A DNA stretch of 64,000 nucleotides, taken from NCBI RefSeq assembly GCF_004006295.1, contig NZ_CP026095.1, positions 207,501-271,500 of the forward strand, read 5' to 3'. Source of the DNA: Peribacillus asahii (GTDB lineage: Bacteria; Bacillota; Bacilli; Bacillales; DSM-1321). The notes under the pieces are model-generated. The model worked only from the letters and a program-made list of their open reading frames with translations, did no database searches and was not told where the DNA came from. This document shows positions 47,652-57,229 of this stretch, one piece after another. Position numbers and translations under genes: made by a program. How positions within the stretch are numbered: the first letter of the stretch is position 1; every line of letters begins with the position of its first letter.

Positions 47652-49746
47652 AACTTACCGAATTCAAGGATTATCGTGCACAAGCTGTGCAGCCAAATTT
47701 GAAAAGAAAGTAAAAGAATTAGATGGTGTAGAAGATGCCAAACTTAACTTCGGCGCCTCCAAAATTTCTGTGCAAGGTGAAGCGACAATTGAGGATTTAG
47801 AAAGAGCTGGTGCATTCGATCATTTAAAACTCCGTGATGATAAAGAGCAGGTTACTAAAAAAGAATCATTTTGGAAGCAAAAAGAAAATATAAAAGTATT
47901 GGTTTCAGCCATTTTACTTGTTTTAGGATGGCTCCTTAGCAAACAGTACGGTGAAGGTCATATCATACCCGTTCTAGGCTATGCAGCATCGATTTTGATT
48001 GGTGGCTATGCTCTATTTATTAACGGATTAAGAAACTTAGTCAGACTTCAGTTTGATATGCATACGTTAATGACCGTTGCCATTATTGGAGCGGCATTCC
48101 TTGGAGAATGGGGAGAAGGTGCATCGGTTGTCATTTTGTTTGCGATTAGTGAAGTGCTGGAGAAATATTCAATGGATAAAGCGCGAAACTCTATTGAATC
48201 GCTTATGAATATTGCTCCGAAAGAAGCGTTAATTCGTAAAGGACATCACGAAATGCTTATTCATGTTGATGATATTGAAGTCGGCGATATTATGATTGTT
48301 AAGCCAGGGCAAAAGCTTGCAATGGATGGAATGATTGTAAAAGGTGCTTCAACGTTGAATCAGGCAGCGATTACAGGTGAATCGGAGCCGATTTTTAAAA
48401 CAATCAATGGAGAAGTGTTTGCCGGAACGTTAAATGGCGAAGGGTTATTAGAAGTTCAGGTAACGAAGCGTGTAGAAGATACGACACTTTCGAAAATCAT
48501 TCATCTTGTGGAAGAGGCACAAGCAGAAAAAGCACCTTCCCAAGCGTTTGTCGATAAGTTTGCAAAGTATTATACACCAGCGATTATGCTGATTGCTCTT
48601 GCAATTGCTCTTGTGCCGCCGCTTTTTACAGGTGGAGATTGGAGCGAATGGATTTATCGAGGTTTAGCGGTTCTTGTGGTCGGTTGCCCTTGTGCACTAG
48701 TCATCTCGACACCTGTTGCGATTGTGACAGCGATTGGGAACGCAGCGAAAAATGGTGTTCTTATTAAAGGTGGCGTGTATTTGGAGGAAACTGGATCGTT
48801 AAAAGCAATTGCTTTTGATAAAACAGGTACGCTAACAAAAGGAGTACCGGAAGTTACAAACTTTGTTTTATTAACACGAGATGTGAAAGAAGAAGATGTG
48901 TGGACGATTGCGGCAGCGTTAGAGCATCGTTCACAGCACCCGCTCGCATCAGCTATTGTTCGAAAAGCAGAGGCGGTGGGAGCTTATGATCATGCAGTAC
49001 ATGTAGAAGATTTTACATCGATTACGGGTAAAGGCATTAAAGGAAGCATTTCTAATTGTCTATATTTCATTGGCAGTCCTCAATTATTTGCTGCATACAA
49101 TATAGATCTTCAAATCAAGCAGCAAATTAGCCAGCTTCAAAACGAGGGAAAAACAGTAATGGTCCTTGGAACAGAGGGAGAAATATTAGCTTTGATTGCA
49201 GTAGCTGATGAAATAAGAGAGAGTAGTAAAGAAGCAATCCGCAAGCTTCATGTACTGGGCATTGAAAAAACGATTATGCTGACAGGTGATAATGAAGGCA
49301 CCGCGAAAAGTATTGGAGCTATAGCTGGCGTCCATGAGATTCAAGCTAATTTATTGCCGCAAGATAAGCTTGCTTTTATGAAGAAAACACAAGAAACGTA
49401 TGGCCGAGTAGCGATGGTTGGCGATGGAGTGAATGATGCACCGGCTCTTGCATCCGCAACGGTTGGAATTGCAATGGGCGGGGCAGGAACGGATACAGCT
49501 CTTGAAACAGCAGATATTGCTTTAATGGGCGATGATTTATCGAAGTTACCCTATACAATTAAACTAAGCCGTAAAACATTGCAAATTATTAAGCAAAATA
49601 TTACATTTTCGCTTGCTATTAAGCTGATCGCGTTATTGTTAATTGCACCAGGCTGGCTAACACTTTGGATGGCGATTTTTGCGGATATGGGAGCAACGCT
49701 TATTGTGATGTTGAATAGTTTACGATTATTACGTGTGAAAGATTAA
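47632..49746 (+). CDS. cadA: Cadmium/zinc/cobalt-transporting P1B-type ATPase
   Basis: The product has 704 residues. One N-terminal heavy-metal domain ([17 protein letters not shown]), eight membrane segments, the ion-binding CPCALV in helix 6, phosphorylation site [11 protein letters not shown] motif in EHRSQHPLA and [11 protein letters not shown] are all present. It exports Cd, Zn or Pb using ATP. AGGAGGTGAAAGTCG precedes the ATG inside cadC. Confidence 0.93.
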   Translation: MGEAQTKTYRIQGLSCTSCAAKFEKKVKELDGVEDAKLNFGASKISVQGEATIEDLERAGAFDHLKLRDDKEQVTKKESFWKQKENIKVLVSAILLVLGWLLSKQYGEGHIIPVLGYAASILIGGYALFINGLRNLVRLQFDMHTLMTVAIIGAAFLGEWGEGASVVILFAISEVLEKYSMDKARNSIESLMNIAPKEALIRKGHHEMLIHVDDIEVGDIMIVKPGQKLAMDGMIVKGASTLNQAAITGESEPIFKTINGEVFAGTLNGEGLLEVQVTKRVEDTTLSKIIHLVEEAQAEKAPSQAFVDKFAKYYTPAIMLIALAIALVPPLFTGGDWSEWIYRGLAVLVVGCPCALVISTPVAIVTAIGNAAKNGVLIKGGVYLEETGSLKAIAFDKTGTLTKGVPEVTNFVLLTRDVKEEDVWTIAAALEHRSQHPLASAIVRKAEAVGAYDHAVHVEDFTSITGKGIKGSISNCLYFIGSPQLFAAYNIDLQIKQQISQLQNEGKTVMVLGTEGEILALIAVADEIRESSKEAIRKLHVLGIEKTIMLTGDNEGTAKSIGAIAGVHEIQANLLPQDKLAFMKKTQETYGRVAMVGDGVNDAPALASATVGIAMGGAGTDTALETADIALMGDDLSKLPYTIKLSRKTLQIIKQNITFSLAIKLIALLLIAPGWLTLWMAIFADMGATLIVMLNSLRLLRVKD

Positions 49747-49747
49747 C

Positions 49748-49785
49748 AAAAGCTGCAGGATTTCTTCGGGAATTCTGCAGCTTTT
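49748..49785 (+). terminator. Terminator after cadA
   Basis: AAAAGCTGCAG pairs with CTGCAGCTTTT around a loop with a short inner helix. Confidence 0.85.
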
Positions 49786-49946
49786 ATACTTTTGAGAACG
49801 TTTAACCTTAAAGTAAAGATGCGACATCGACTTTCACCATTAGAGGCGACAAATCATGTTTTTCTAATATTTTGAACGTACATTGTAAAAGAAAAATGCG
49901 TATGATAAGCTTTGGCTACATTTGTTGCTTTAAGGGGGAGATACAT

Positions 49947-51215
49947 ATGAAGGAATTAGAGCAAAGAGCGATTTTAGTTGGCGTGAACTTGAATAATGAA
50001 CGTGATTTTGAGTATTCGATGGAGGAGTTGGCCAATTTAGCGGCTGCTTGTGAAGTAGAGGTAGTCGGCGAGTTAAGTCAAAATTTGCAGCGAATCAATC
50101 CCTCGCATTATTTAGGTACAGGAAAAACGGAAGAAGTGAAGGCGTTAATTAATGCTCAGGATGCGAATCTAGTCGTGTTTAATGATGAATTGTCGCCCTC
50201 GCAAATTCGTAATTTGGAAAAGGATTTGGAATGTAAGGTTATTGATCGAACGATTTTAATTCTTGATATTTTTGATAAGCGAGCAAAGACGAAAGAGGCT
50301 CAGCTGCAAGTTGAAGTAGCCAAGCTTCGGTATATGCTGCCGCGTTTGAATGGTTTACGTGAATCGTTAGGAAGACAAAGTGGCGGTGTTGGCACGAGTA
50401 ACCGCGGATCAGGTGAGAAACAAGTTGAGTTAGATCGCCGCCGAATTGAAGAAAGAATAACGATGTTAAATAAAGAATTAGAGGAGCTTGTTGCGCATCG
50501 ACAAACACAGCGAAAACAACGCAAGAAGAAGGGGCTGCTGGTTGCAGCGCTTGTTGGATATACGAATGCTGGAAAGTCAACATTTATGAATGCGTTTGTT
50601 GAGCGTTTTCACCCGAACTTTGATGAGAAGCAAGTGTTTGAAAAAGATATGTTATTTGCAACGCTAGAAACATCAGTGCGGCATATTCCTTTACCTGATA
50701 AGAAGGAATTTTTATTAACAGATACAGTTGGGTTTGTATCTAAATTACCGCATCATCTTGTTAAAGCTTTTCGCTCTACATTAGAGGAAGTGGCGGAAGC
50801 GGATTTATTGATTCATGTCGTTGATTATGCGAATCCCAATTATGAACAGATGATAGAAATTACGAATGAGACGTTAAAGGGAATTGGGATTAAGGAAATT
50901 CCAACGATTTTTGCTTATAATAAGGCAGATTTGACGGAGGGAGAAATTCCTCGTGTAGCAGGAGAGCGAATTTATTTATCTGCGAAAAAGCGAATGGGCA
51001 TGGATGAGCTGATTGGCATGATTAAAGAGCAGTTGTTTCAAGATTATGTTCAGTGCCGCATGCTCATTCCGTATGACAAAGGGCAAATCATCTCCTATTT
51101 TAATGAACAGGCCAACGTCATAGAAACAACCTATGAAGAAAATGGCACCCTTATTCAACTCGAATGTAAACAAAGCGACTATGATAAATACCAAGCGTAT
51201 GTTGTGTCACAGTGA
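49947..51215 (+). CDS. hflX: Ribosome-associated GTPase HflX
   Basis: The product has 422 residues. The HflX domain (residues 1-190, AACEVEVVGELSQ, HYLGTGKTEEV, DRTILILDIFDKRA, GGVGTSNRGSGEKQVELDRR) precedes the G domain with GYTNAGKST, the G3 region TDTVGFV and YNKADL. HflX splits stalled 70S ribosomes. I chose the ATG at 49947 after AAGGGGGAG; a longer frame adds 25 residues with no homology. Monocistronic. Confidence 0.92.
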   Translation: MKELEQRAILVGVNLNNERDFEYSMEELANLAAACEVEVVGELSQNLQRINPSHYLGTGKTEEVKALINAQDANLVVFNDELSPSQIRNLEKDLECKVIDRTILILDIFDKRAKTKEAQLQVEVAKLRYMLPRLNGLRESLGRQSGGVGTSNRGSGEKQVELDRRRIEERITMLNKELEELVAHRQTQRKQRKKKGLLVAALVGYTNAGKSTFMNAFVERFHPNFDEKQVFEKDMLFATLETSVRHIPLPDKKEFLLTDTVGFVSKLPHHLVKAFRSTLEEVAEADLLIHVVDYANPNYEQMIEITNETLKGIGIKEIPTIFAYNKADLTEGEIPRVAGERIYLSAKKRMGMDELIGMIKEQLFQDYVQCRMLIPYDKGQIISYFNEQANVIETTYEENGTLIQLECKQSDYDKYQAYVVSQ

Positions 51216-51261
51216 CATTTACAGATGTGGATAATATGTGTATAACTTTGTGGATAAATAA

Positions 51262-51289
51262 AACCCTGGATGCTTTAGCATCCAGGGTT
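51262..51289. terminator. Terminator shared by hflX and the yhfH-like gene
   Basis: A 13-bp perfect stem (AACCCTGGATGCT with its complement) with a 2-base loop lies between convergent genes; the T-rich side favours the minus strand. Confidence 0.8.
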
Positions 51290-51296
51290 CTGTTGA

Positions 51297-51437
51297 TTAG
51301 TATTCGTCTTTTTTAGATAAGCAGTGGTCGCATTCCATTAGGTATGATTCGTGTTGCTCCTCAATTTGTTGGCCGCATTCTGCACATTGTTTTGATGGTA
51401 AGTTACGGAAGAACTCCATTGGATTTTTTGTTTGCAT
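51297..51437 (-). CDS. YhfH-like small zinc-ribbon protein, copy 1
   Basis: The product has 46 residues: MQTKNPMEFFRNLPSKQCAE, then CGQQIEEQHESYLMECDHCL. Two C-x2-C pairs about 24 residues apart suggest a zinc ribbon. It matches the YhfH family of tiny Bacillus proteins of unknown function. GGGGGAAATA precedes the ATG. It is the first of three tandem paralogues on this strand, each with its own ribosome site and gaps of 60-83 bases. The short length hides it from ordinary gene finding. Confidence 0.78.
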   Translation of the reverse strand: MQTKNPMEFFRNLPSKQCAECGQQIEEQHESYLMECDHCLSKKDEY

Positions 51438-51497
51438 GATTATTTCCCCCTATTATCATTTTTTACAAATCTCGTATACTTCAAAAAGTACTTATAT

Positions 51498-51635
51498 TTA
51501 TTCTTCAATTTTCGAAAGACAACGATCACATTCCATTAAATAAGATTCTGCTTGCTCCACTACAGTTTCGCCACATTCTGAACAATGTTTAGCCGGGATA
51601 CTTTTGAAAAACTCTACAGATTTTTTTGTTTGCAT
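51498..51635 (-). CDS. YhfH-like small zinc-ribbon protein, copy 2
   Basis: The product has 45 residues: MQTKKSVEFFKSIPAKHCSE, with CSECG and CDRC pairs and the shared core SYLMECDRCLSK. AGGAGGG lies about 8 bases before the ATG. Shared features of all three copies are VEFF/MEFF, K-x-C-x-E-C-G, LMEC-D-x-C-LSK. Confidence 0.78.
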   Translation of the reverse strand: MQTKKSVEFFKSIPAKHCSECGETVVEQAESYLMECDRCLSKIEE

Positions 51636-51718
51636 GATGATGCCCTCCTAAAATTTTTTATATAAGTCCGTTCATATAGATAAAGCGCATACGGTTGCAT
51701 AAGTGTAGGTAATTTTAT

Positions 51719-51856
51719 TTATTCAGCTCGTTTTGAAAGGCAGCGATCGCACTCCATTAAATGGTCTAGTGAGTGAACTTTCATCCCTTCTCCACATTCC
51801 GGACAATGTTTCGTAGTTGTGCTTTTGAAAAACTCTACTGACTGTTCCCCTTGCAT
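51719..51856 (-). CDS. YhfH-like small zinc-ribbon protein, copy 3
   Basis: The product has 45 residues: MQGEQSVEFFKSTTTKHCPE, with CPECG and CDRC pairs and LMECDRCLSKRAE. AGGAGGGG precedes the ATG. It is the most divergent of the three and the first in transcription order, just downstream of the structured region at 51971-52375 on the same strand. Confidence 0.76.
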   Translation of the reverse strand: MQGEQSVEFFKSTTTKHCPECGEGMKVHSLDHLMECDRCLSKRAE

Positions 51857-51970
51857 TTCTCGCCCCTCCTTTTTGTAGTACAGTTTTAATAATTTGTATG
51901 TTGTTATAATACAGTATATACCTCAAATTGGAAAATGTATAGGCTATTTTACAAAAAATTTCAAAAAAGA

Positions 51971-52375
51971 GAGCTGACTAGCGAAAAAGCTAGTCAGCTC
52001 AACGTTTATCCTACACTTAACGGGCAGTAAGCCCCTGCCTCAAGCTTACGAGGAAACAAAGAAGATAGGTGGGGGACAACTGCCCTCATCTAGTTGCGGC
52101 TCCTAGCCCCTCGAGGTCATAAGCTGTCATGCTCTGTGGCAAACTGCGCCACGCCGCATTTCAACTTATGCTTGTCGGGGCTGAACAGTCGCCTCGCTTT
52201 TGTAGTAAAGGTCCGATTGGTGAGAGATAGTGAAACTTACCTTTGTGGTTTTCAAAGGTAAGCTTTCACCAATCAGGTTCGTACGGTCACTTGATTGAAG
52301 CGAAGCGGAAATCTTAGTGACCGTAGAACGTGGCTAACCATCAGTGGGGGATGAAAGAAAATCCCCTACTGATGG
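51971..52375 (-). ncRNA. Highly structured intergenic region, possible RNA or dispersed repeat element
   Basis: No ORF is credible here, and GC content is clearly above the flanks. Successive helices: 51971-51982/51989-52000 with a TCTTTTTTG tail on the minus strand; 52022-52028/52079-52085; 52105-52110/52177-52182 with inner 52118-52123/52165-52170 and 52136-52140/52148-52152; 52215-52223/52266-52274 with inner 52236-52245/52253-52262; 52284-52291/52316-52323; 52338-52352/52361-52375. The core AGCCCCTCGAGGTCATAAG ... CTTATGCTTGTCGGGGCT resembles a repeat I associate with intergenic regions of many Bacillaceae. That is memory, not a search. Confidence 0.45.
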
Positions 52376-52388
52376 AAGTTTCACTTTA

Positions 52389-53708
52389 TTATATAGCGGT
52401 CGGTAAATTCGTTAGAATAGCAGCTAACACAAGAACGATAATCCCGAAACAAAATTCGATAAGCACAGAAGGTCCTAGTGTTTTTTTCTTTCCTTTGATT
52501 CGGAAAAAGTGATAGGCTCCAAACAGAATCATAGCAAGTGTTAATGCAACTTTTGCAAGCAATACTTGTCCATAAAGAGTGGTCAATAAGGAATCCATTG
52601 AATCGATATGAAGAAGACTGCTGCAGACTCCGCTTGTTAAAAGCACAGAAACAAAAATGAGTGCCCAGGACGAAAAGTTGTGCAATACTTGCCAATACAC
52701 TGTTTTTCGCTCGTCGGGATTAGTTACGTGTTTTGCAGCACGCGGTAATACTAAACAAATCGCCAATAATCCACCGAGCCATAAAGACATAGCTGCTAGA
52801 TGCAGGAAATTCATCGTAATGGCGGCTGCTGGAATCGAAACCATCATCGTATGACCGATAAATGATTTAGCCAGCATGAGACTAAGAAGTAATAGGATAA
52901 CTAAAGCAGCAGCCCATTTTCTTGAGGCTTTATGTAAAAGCCAAGTGCTTAGCAATAGAAAGAACAGTAATACAATTTCTACAAACCAAACTGTACCAAA
53001 GGTGGTAAGAGTTAAAGTATCACTTATTGATCCAGAAATACTCCGCGCTTGTAATGGGAGACTAAGCAGGATACTGAGCGTAAGTCCAACATAAGAAATC
53101 CATAATAGCAGCTTACTTCGGTTATTGATGTGAAAAGATACTGTATTAGGCAATAACTTTAAGTGAAAGAATAAAACTCCTATATAGAGCGATAGACTTC
53201 CGTATAATAAGCTTTGAGTTAGAGTGTGACCGATTTCTGGTGTAGTCTTCTCTGGTTGTATTTTTTCTTCTACGACAGGTGTCTTTTCTTCTACAGTCGT
53301 TTCTTCTTGCTTAATTTCTTCTTTTTCAATTGGTTTTTCGGCTGGTTTAACGTCAACAACAAAAGAAAGAGAACCTTCTGTTGGGTGACCATCTTTAGAA
53401 ACAACCTTCCACTTTAATGTATATGACCCATTTTCAACTTCGTTTGGAAGTTTGTTTTTTAATACGTTATCTTCTAGTACATTTTCATCGGTGTCCACTC
53501 GCTCTCCAGATGCGTTGTACACTTCAAGAGAATAAAACGCAGCTTGAATAGGAGCGTTAAACGTTACACTAACAGTTGATGGAAGTGTATCTAAAACTTC
53601 ACCTTCTCCTGGTGTAGATTGAATCACATGTGAGTGTGCTAGAGTGAAGCTTGGGAAGGAAAAGCTGAGTAATAACAAAATAAGCAGCCCAAATCCTTGT
53701 TTATTCAT
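52389..53708 (-). CDS. CopC-CopD fusion copper resistance/uptake protein (YcnJ-like)
   Basis: The product has 439 residues. A signal peptide ends at LAHSHVIQSTPGEG, so mature CopC begins with the copper-binding histidine. The CopC domain (residues 25-120, KVVSKDGHPTEGSLSFVV) is followed by a low-complexity E/K/P linker and a CopD membrane domain with eight hydrophobic segments. Bacillus YcnJ imports copper and is about 100 residues longer; here the C-terminal cytosolic or extra domain is absent. GAGGTG precedes the ATG. Confidence 0.87.
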   Translation of the reverse strand: MNKQGFGLLILLLLSFSFPSFTLAHSHVIQSTPGEGEVLDTLPSTVSVTFNAPIQAAFYSLEVYNASGERVDTDENVLEDNVLKNKLPNEVENGSYTLKWKVVSKDGHPTEGSLSFVVDVKPAEKPIEKEEIKQEETTVEEKTPVVEEKIQPEKTTPEIGHTLTQSLLYGSLSLYIGVLFFHLKLLPNTVSFHINNRSKLLLWISYVGLTLSILLSLPLQARSISGSISDTLTLTTFGTVWFVEIVLLFFLLLSTWLLHKASRKWAAALVILLLLSLMLAKSFIGHTMMVSIPAAAITMNFLHLAAMSLWLGGLLAICLVLPRAAKHVTNPDERKTVYWQVLHNFSSWALIFVSVLLTSGVCSSLLHIDSMDSLLTTLYGQVLLAKVALTLAMILFGAYHFFRIKGKKKTLGPSVLIEFCFGIIVLVLAAILTNLPTAI

Positions 53709-53778
53709 TATGTATCACCTCAAATTTCTTTGTTTGTGCTAAACAGTATAAAACAAAGTTGTGAAATTAGTATGAAGA

Positions 53779-53809
53779 GTTATTCCGATAAAGGAATAAC
53801 TTTTTTATT
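53779..53809 (+). terminator. Orphan terminator-like hairpin
   Basis: AGTTATTCC pairs with GGAATAACT around GATAAA, followed by TTTTTATTTTTT on the plus strand. No plus-strand gene ends here; copCD starts 70 bases to the left on the other strand. Confidence 0.55.
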
Positions 53810-53990
53810 TTTTAGGCTCTGTTATAGGATGTTGTGGATTTGTTAGTCACACTCTTATTTAACAAAGCTATTTTATGGTAATTTATTGAAAACAAAAAAC
53901 TTACTTGACGCAATTAAAATATTATTTTAAACTTACTAACTATAAGTAACTTATATATTTAAAGTAATAAATAGGGGGAGTATTTACGTA

Positions 53991-54398
53991 ATGAAGAAAA
54001 ATTATGAGCTAGGTTCATTGATTTTACGTGTCGTGTTGGGAGTATCTTTTTTGATTCACGGCTTTATCAAGTTTAATGATGGAATTGCTGGTACAGCTGG
54101 TTGGTTTGATAGCATTGGTATTCCTGGATTTATGGCTTATGTTGTAGCTCTTATTGAAGTTGTCGGGGGAATAGCGATGATTCTTGGGATTGGAACAAGA
54201 ATTGTAGCAGCCTTGTTCGCCGTTGTGATGTTGGGAGCTATTTTCACAGTTAAATTAAGCGTAGGCTTTGCAGGAAATGGTCAAATGGCGGGATATGAAT
54301 TAGATTTAGCGTTTCTAGTAATGTCTGTTTATTTACTGTTAAATGGTAGCGATAAGCTTTCTTTACAAGCTGTATTAAAACCAAATCAACAATCATAG
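53991..54398 (+). CDS. DoxX family membrane protein
   Basis: The product has 135 residues with four membrane segments: LGSLILRVVLGVSFLIHGFIKF, GIPGFMAYVVALIEVVGGIAMI, and ELDLAFLVMSVYLLLNGSDKLS are DoxX signatures. Bacillus relatives (CatD, YfiD) take part in thiol and oxidative stress systems with oxidoreductases; none is next to it. GGGGGAG precedes the ATG. Confidence 0.87.
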   Translation: MKKNYELGSLILRVVLGVSFLIHGFIKFNDGIAGTAGWFDSIGIPGFMAYVVALIEVVGGIAMILGIGTRIVAALFAVVMLGAIFTVKLSVGFAGNGQMAGYELDLAFLVMSVYLLLNGSDKLSLQAVLKPNQQS

Positions 54399-54403
54399 AT
54401 ATA

Positions 54404-54442
54404 AAAAAAGCTGATTAGTGCTCCGTGCTAATCAGCTTTTTT
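54404..54442 (+). terminator. Terminator after doxX
   Basis: AAAAAAGCTGATTAG and its complement form a 15-bp stem with a 9-base loop and a T run. Confidence 0.9.
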
Positions 54443-54556
54443 TATATGCTTCTTCAAAAAAATATATAAAAAATGGTGGGAATCGTGCTACATTTAGAAA
54501 GTTAGTTTTAGTATAAATATATAAGTGAATTTTTTGAAGATGGAAGGATGCGTGGA

Positions 54557-55267
54557 ATGCAGATTGTAGTCATAATCAGTTGTACGTTATGTTTATTGTT
54601 TTTATTTTACTCTATTATTCCGACCGTCATAATTCGCATATGTGGATGGGGAATCACTCAAAAAGTGAAAGGCGAGAATCGGATTGCTTTAACGTTTGAT
54701 GATGGCCCTAACCCCGAATATACAACGCAATTATTAGATTTGTTAAAAAAGTATCAGGTGAAGGCTTCTTTCTTTGTCGTAGGAAGTAAGGTGAAAAGTA
54801 ATTCTGATCTTGTGAAGCGGATGCACCAGGAGGGACACACGATTGGAATTCATCACTTTCAGCATATATCGAGCTGGCTTATGCCTCCATTTATATTAAG
54901 AAGGCAGTTATATGTAACGGAACAAGCTATTAAGGAATGTACGAATGAGAAGGTCGCGTTTTACCGACCTCCATGGGGACATTTTAATTTGTTTACCCTA
55001 TTTTTGAGTAAAAACTACCATATTGTTATGTGGTCGCATATTTTTGGAGATTGGAAAGTGAAAAACTGCCAGCAAACTTTACTCAATGAATTGCGATTAG
55101 CAACAGAGCGCGGCTCGATTCTTCTGCTTCATGACTGCGGGGAAACGTTAGGGGCTGATCAGGAAGCACCGCGATATATGCTAGAACAATTAGAGGTATA
55201 TTTACACGAAAGTAAAGAAAAAGGTATACGCTTTATGACGTTAAATGAAATGAAGAGGATATCATGA
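54557..55267 (+). CDS. Membrane-anchored polysaccharide deacetylase (NodB domain)
   Basis: The product has 236 residues. One N-terminal membrane anchor precedes a NodB domain with the metal/catalytic motif ALTFDDGPNPEYT, histidine motif HTIGIHHFQH (an H-x3-H version), RPPWGHFN, and LLLHDCGE. It removes acyl groups from a surface polysaccharide. ATG 54557 has GGAAGG at 9 bases; the ATG at 54548 abuts that site. It overlaps the DedA gene by 4 bases, so the two are coupled. Confidence 0.88.
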   Translation: MQIVVIISCTLCLLFLFYSIIPTVIIRICGWGITQKVKGENRIALTFDDGPNPEYTTQLLDLLKKYQVKASFFVVGSKVKSNSDLVKRMHQEGHTIGIHHFQHISSWLMPPFILRRQLYVTEQAIKECTNEKVAFYRPPWGHFNLFTLFLSKNYHIVMWSHIFGDWKVKNCQQTLLNELRLATERGSILLLHDCGETLGADQEAPRYMLEQLEVYLHESKEKGIRFMTLNEMKRIS

Positions 55268-55869
55268 ATAGCGAAACAATTTTACAGTATATTGATTTAT
55301 ACGGATATTTGATTATTTTTCTGTTTTTATTCTTTGGGATTGTCGGGATTCCTGCTCCGGAAGAATCTCTTCTTTTTTTAATCGGTGTATTGATTGTACA
55401 TCATCAACTTTCATTTGGCTGGGCCGTATTATGTGCCCTTTTAGGTACTTTTATTGGCATGCTCACGGCGTTTCTATGTGGGAGGTATATCGGATATCCT
55501 TTTATTCATAAATACGGTAAGTATGTTGGTATTACTTCTGAAAGGTGGGAGAAAGTCCAACATAATTATACCAAAAATGCTTATAAAACCATTCTATTCG
55601 GTTTTTATATGCCGGGTATTCGCCAAATGAGCCCGTATTTTGCCGGCATCGCAAAAATCCCATTTGGCGCATTTTTTCTATTTTCTCTACTAGGCACTCT
55701 TCTTTGGGTTATTCCGTTTATTTTGGCGGGGTATTATATTGGGCAGACGTTTAATGTTAATCCTGTTTATGTTCCTTATTTAGGGGTTCTGTTCTTAGCG
55801 ATTTTTGTCATTTATATGTTGGTGAAGTATATACGTAAGAAACGTTTACAACATCGTGATAGGATGTAA
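55264..55869 (+). CDS. DedA/SNARE-associated family membrane protein
   Basis: The product has 201 residues with four to five membrane segments; PAPEESLLFLIGVL, FLCGRYIGYPFIHKYGKY and FGFYMPGIRQMSPYFAGIAK show the DedA family, with the conserved arginine in GIRQ. DedA proteins act as lipid scramblases or carriers, for example for undecaprenyl phosphate. It lies between a deacetylase and a lipid glycosyltransferase. Confidence 0.88.
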   Translation: MNSETILQYIDLYGYLIIFLFLFFGIVGIPAPEESLLFLIGVLIVHHQLSFGWAVLCALLGTFIGMLTAFLCGRYIGYPFIHKYGKYVGITSERWEKVQHNYTKNAYKTILFGFYMPGIRQMSPYFAGIAKIPFGAFFLFSLLGTLLWVIPFILAGYYIGQTFNVNPVYVPYLGVLFLAIFVIYMLVKYIRKKRLQHRDRM

Positions 55870-55972
55870 AAAAAGTGAAGTAAACTGATCATTATAAAGG
55901 TTTGAAAATAAGAATGTCTGATTTTCAGTGAATCGTTGTGAAGAATTTCTTATAGAATCGGAGCTGAAATAG

Positions 55973-57106
55973 ATGAAGAAGATATTGTTTTTGCCTCTTT
56001 TACGCATGCAATCAGGTCATCATCAAGTAGCAGATGCTTTAATAGATATGTTACATGCCCGTATGAACGGAATTATATGTAAAAAAATAGACTTAATAAG
56101 TTATACGAATGAATCTTTAGAAAAGGTGGTGACGAGCAGTTATTTAAGCTGGATTCGCTATGCACCAGAAACGTATAACTTTGCCTACAAAAATTTTTTC
56201 TACGATACACGGGCGAATGCTCGACTGATAAAGTGGTATAATCTTATCTTTTTGAAAAAAATGGAGCAATTGTTAAGGCACGAAAGACCTGATTTAATCG
56301 TATGTACACATGGGTATCCTTCCTATCTTCTTAGTCAGCTGAAGAAACAAGGGAAATGTCATGTTCCGATTATCAATGTGTATACAGACTTTTTTATTAA
56401 TAGTGTATGGGGAAGAGAGGGAATTGACTTTCATTTTCTCCCTAGTCAGGAAGTAAAGGAACAGTTGATAAGGAAAAACCAGGTTCCTAAACACCGTATG
56501 GTTGTAACAGGGATCCCTGTTCACGAAGAAATTACGAAAACAGTTCGTTTCAAGAAGTGTAATAATCGTCCTATTATTTTAATTGCGGGAGGTAATAGCG
56601 GTCTTGGTGGGATGTTAACATTGTCTCATGCATTAAAAAGTACTGAGTATTTTGATTTTATCGTGCTTTGTGGAAAGAATCAAAAGCTATATGATGAAAT
56701 TCTTTCTTGGAATAGCAGTCATATTCAACCATTGTCATATGTATCGTCAAGAACGGAAATGAATGCACTATACGAACAAGTAGATGCCATCGTTACGAAA
56801 CCTGGCGGCGTGACTGTTAGTGAAGCGATAAAAAAAAGACTGCCGATTATCGTGCATTCCTTTCTTCCTGGTCAGGAGGAAATAAACCTTCATTATTTAA
56901 CAAAATCAGAGCTTGTCTTCACATTAGAACAGAATCAACCATTTGAAAAACAATTGCTTCGTCTATTAAAGACTAATCAAAAAGTGAAGCGTTGGAATCT
57001 AGCGGTTGATACTTATGAAAAAGGAATAGAAATAGGACCAGATCGGATGGTGGAGGTCATCACACGCATGATGGGTCTGCAAATGGATTCGTCCAGTGTC
57101 GTTTAA
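55973..57106 (+). CDS. Diacylglycerol glycosyltransferase-like GT28 (MGDG synthase/UgtP type)
   Basis: The product has 377 residues: the N-terminal MGDG-synthase domain (RMQSGHHQVADAL, CTHGYPSYLLSQL) and a C-terminal GT28 domain (ILIAGGNSGLGG, VDAIVTKPGGVTVSEAI, LPGQEEINLHYL). It would add glucose or galactose to a lipid acceptor. With the deacetylase and DedA it makes a small envelope group, and a YkoP-like frameshifted gene of the same usual context lies at 23184-23724. Confidence 0.87.
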   Translation: MKKILFLPLLRMQSGHHQVADALIDMLHARMNGIICKKIDLISYTNESLEKVVTSSYLSWIRYAPETYNFAYKNFFYDTRANARLIKWYNLIFLKKMEQLLRHERPDLIVCTHGYPSYLLSQLKKQGKCHVPIINVYTDFFINSVWGREGIDFHFLPSQEVKEQLIRKNQVPKHRMVVTGIPVHEEITKTVRFKKCNNRPIILIAGGNSGLGGMLTLSHALKSTEYFDFIVLCGKNQKLYDEILSWNSSHIQPLSYVSSRTEMNALYEQVDAIVTKPGGVTVSEAIKKRLPIIVHSFLPGQEEINLHYLTKSELVFTLEQNQPFEKQLLRLLKTNQKVKRWNLAVDTYEKGIEIGPDRMVEVITRMMGLQMDSSSVV

Positions 57107-57229
57107 TATATGGCAATATTGGTACATTCATTCGTTTCCGTTATATTAAGAGCTGCGTGCGTTCATAATTATGAATGGCTTATGGTACACTTTAATGAAG
57201 GAAGTTAATCATAATTGAGGTGTCAAAAA

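Noticed and set aside
51971..52375. Structured region considered as tmRNA, SRP RNA or a group II intron end
   Set aside because: It lacks the tmRNA acceptor and tag frame, the SRP helix 8 motif and a domain V hairpin, so no standard RNA class fits.
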